Below are positions 11,885-12,756 of a DNA stretch of 12,756 nucleotides, piece by piece. A program made the translations under genes and the position numbers. The notes under the pieces are model-generated. The model had not been told where the DNA came from. It was given only the letters and a program-made list of their open reading frames with translations, and did no database searches. The stretch's first letter is position 1; each line of letters opens with the position of its first letter. Source of the stretch: Clostridia bacterium (lineage in GTDB: Bacteria; Bacillota; Clostridia; Oscillospirales; CAG-272); NCBI GenBank assembly GCA_017395715.1, contig JAFQNZ010000072.1:1-12756 (forward strand). Direction: 5' to 3'.

Positions 11885-12756
11885 ATGTACAATCGTAACG
11901 AATCGGACGAAACTTTGGTTATGCTGACGCTTGCCGGCGAACAAACGGCATACGAGGCTTTGGTAACACGCTATCAAAAGGCGGTTGTAGCTTCTGCGGC
12001 ATCTGTTACCAAGAATCATTTTATGGCAGAAGATGCGGCGCAAGATGCTTTTGTTACTGCTTGGATGAAACTCAACACTTTGCAAGAGCCGAAAAAATAC
12101 GCTTCTTGGGTATGCCGTATTGCTAAGAACTGTGCGCGTAATATGATAAGCCGTTACCGCAGTTTTCTTCCGCTTGATGTGGTGGACAACCTCAATATTA
12201 CAGACGATGGGGCTGAGAATCCTGCTGAATTGTATGTGCTGTCCGAAGAAAGAAACGAAGTGAACAAAAGCGTTGAGATGTTGCCCGACAAGGTAAAGCA
12301 GATCATACAGCTGCATTATTTTGAAGGTCTTTCTATTGTAGAGATCGCAGACAGAATGCGGATCTCCGAGGGAACAGTCAAGTGGCAGCTTCACGATGGC
12401 AGAAAACGAATTAGAAAGGAACTTTGTGCGATGAATGAAAAGTACAGTGATACGCTTGTTCAGCGTGTTATGAAGAAGGTTGAAGAACTGAAATTGTGGC
12501 AGGTTAAGAATAACAAGAGTGGATTTGAAAAGGTTTATAAGGAAGTACTTCGTGAGGTAGAGGAACTTCCCGAATGCAGGGAAAAGCAACACGCCCTTGC
12601 CGATGTGCTGATGCGCGGCTGGTGGTGGCTACCCGGTAAAAAGAATGATGCGTTGTTTGCTCGAATTGCCGACGCCGCTATGGAAGGGAAGAACGAGGAG
12701 GTAATGACCTTTATCTTAGCTCGCGAGGATTCCAAGGTATATGGTGGGGCCCGTAT
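11885..12756 (+). CDS. Sigma-70/ECF-type RNA polymerase sigma factor with C-terminal extension, 3' end missing
   Basis: The reading frame stays open from ATG 11885 to the window end (290 codons), so the gene is cut. Region 2 spans about residues 10-92 (AYEALVTRYQKAVVASAASVTKNHFMAEDAAQDAFVTAW, given here in part as AEDAAQDAFVTAW at 48-60), followed by YASWVCRIAKNCARNMISRYR. Region 4 is at about 131-182, with helix-turn-helix LSIVEIADRMRISEGTVKWQ and RKRIRKEL. ECF sigma factors usually stop here, near 160-190 residues. This one continues at least 108 more residues in helical, charged sequence (ELKLWQVKNN, YKEVLREVEELPE, ALADVLMRGWWWLPGKKNDALF, MEGKNEEVMTFILA) resembling helical repeats, perhaps a ligand- or partner-sensing domain. 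It should direct RNA polymerase to a specific promoter set. AAAAAGGAG lies upstream of the ATG. No anti-sigma gene is visible. Confidence 0.88.
   Translation, partial: MYNRNESDETLVMLTLAGEQTAYEALVTRYQKAVVASAASVTKNHFMAEDAAQDAFVTAWMKLNTLQEPKKYASWVCRIAKNCARNMISRYRSFLPLDVVDNLNITDDGAENPAELYVLSEERNEVNKSVEMLPDKVKQIIQLHYFEGLSIVEIADRMRISEGTVKWQLHDGRKRIRKELCAMNEKYSDTLVQRVMKKVEELKLWQVKNNKSGFEKVYKEVLREVEELPECREKQHALADVLMRGWWWLPGKKNDALFARIADAAMEGKNEEVMTFILAREDSKVYGGAR

Noticed and set aside
11798..12592. Minus-strand open frame of 264 codons opposite the sigma-factor gene
   Set aside because: The plus-strand frame has clear sigma region 2 and 4 motifs; the antisense translation resembles no family.
1..12756. 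CRISPR array, insertion sequence, attachment site or replication origin
   Set aside because: I noticed no spaced direct repeats, transposase-like frames, terminal inverted repeats or DnaA-box clusters by eye.

Overview
The window looks like chromosomal core and near-core DNA from a low-to-mid GC, probably spore-forming member of the Clostridia (an Oscillospirales- or Christensenellales-like gut anaerobe is my guess). The reasons are AGGAGG-type ribosome sites, near-perfect sigma-A promoters, repeated TTG/GTG starts, the Firmicutes trmK-nif3 pair, a LysM protein of the spore-lytic (YaaH/SleL) type, and the VTC/DUF4956 pair common in clostridia. I see no insertion sequence, phage gene, CRISPR array, tRNA or rRNA. 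No gene-free stretch exceeds about 210 bases.

Layout. (1) 1-343, minus: the start of a two-LysM protein that runs off the left edge. (2) 455-3554, plus: a Crp/Fnr-type regulator followed by a lipoprotein, permease and short ATPase of a nitrate/sulfonate/THI5-type ABC importer. It is a tight four-gene operon behind a consensus promoter whose start site lies inside a perfect 16-bp dyad, probably the regulator's own operator. (3) 3690-5543, plus: a lipoprotein that resembles VanY/M15B D-Ala-D-Ala carboxypeptidases but has lost the zinc and catalytic residues, then an MscS channel and a terminator. (4) 5741-7924, plus: a VTC-domain polyphosphate polymerase, a DUF4956 membrane protein and a membrane-anchored cyclophilin, closed by a bidirectional terminator. 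(5) 7966-8301, minus: a HIT-family nucleotide hydrolase with its own promoter. (6) 8510-11710, plus: a five-gene operon of DUF1858 redox-disulfide protein, TrmK, Nif3-like protein, release factor 2 and a small acidic-tailed membrane protein, ended by a strong terminator. (7) 11885 to the right edge, plus: a sigma-70/ECF-type sigma factor with a long C-terminal extension, cut by the window end.

How the genes fit together. Block 2 reads as a self-regulated uptake system for an unknown small solute. Blocks 1 and 3 concern the cell envelope (spore or wall peptidoglycan, osmotic safety valve). Block 4 is a membrane module probably making polyphosphate or a related polymer. Block 6 is translation and tRNA maintenance plus a redox protein. 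The observations I rate highest are the degenerate carboxypeptidase lipoprotein (3690-4679), the operator/promoter at 395-442, the sigma factor with an extra domain, the hairpin shared between a terminator and a promoter at 3585-3642, and release factor 2 with no programmed frameshift and an SPY instead of SPF tripeptide. I do not see a clearly new multi-gene defence or biosynthetic system here.
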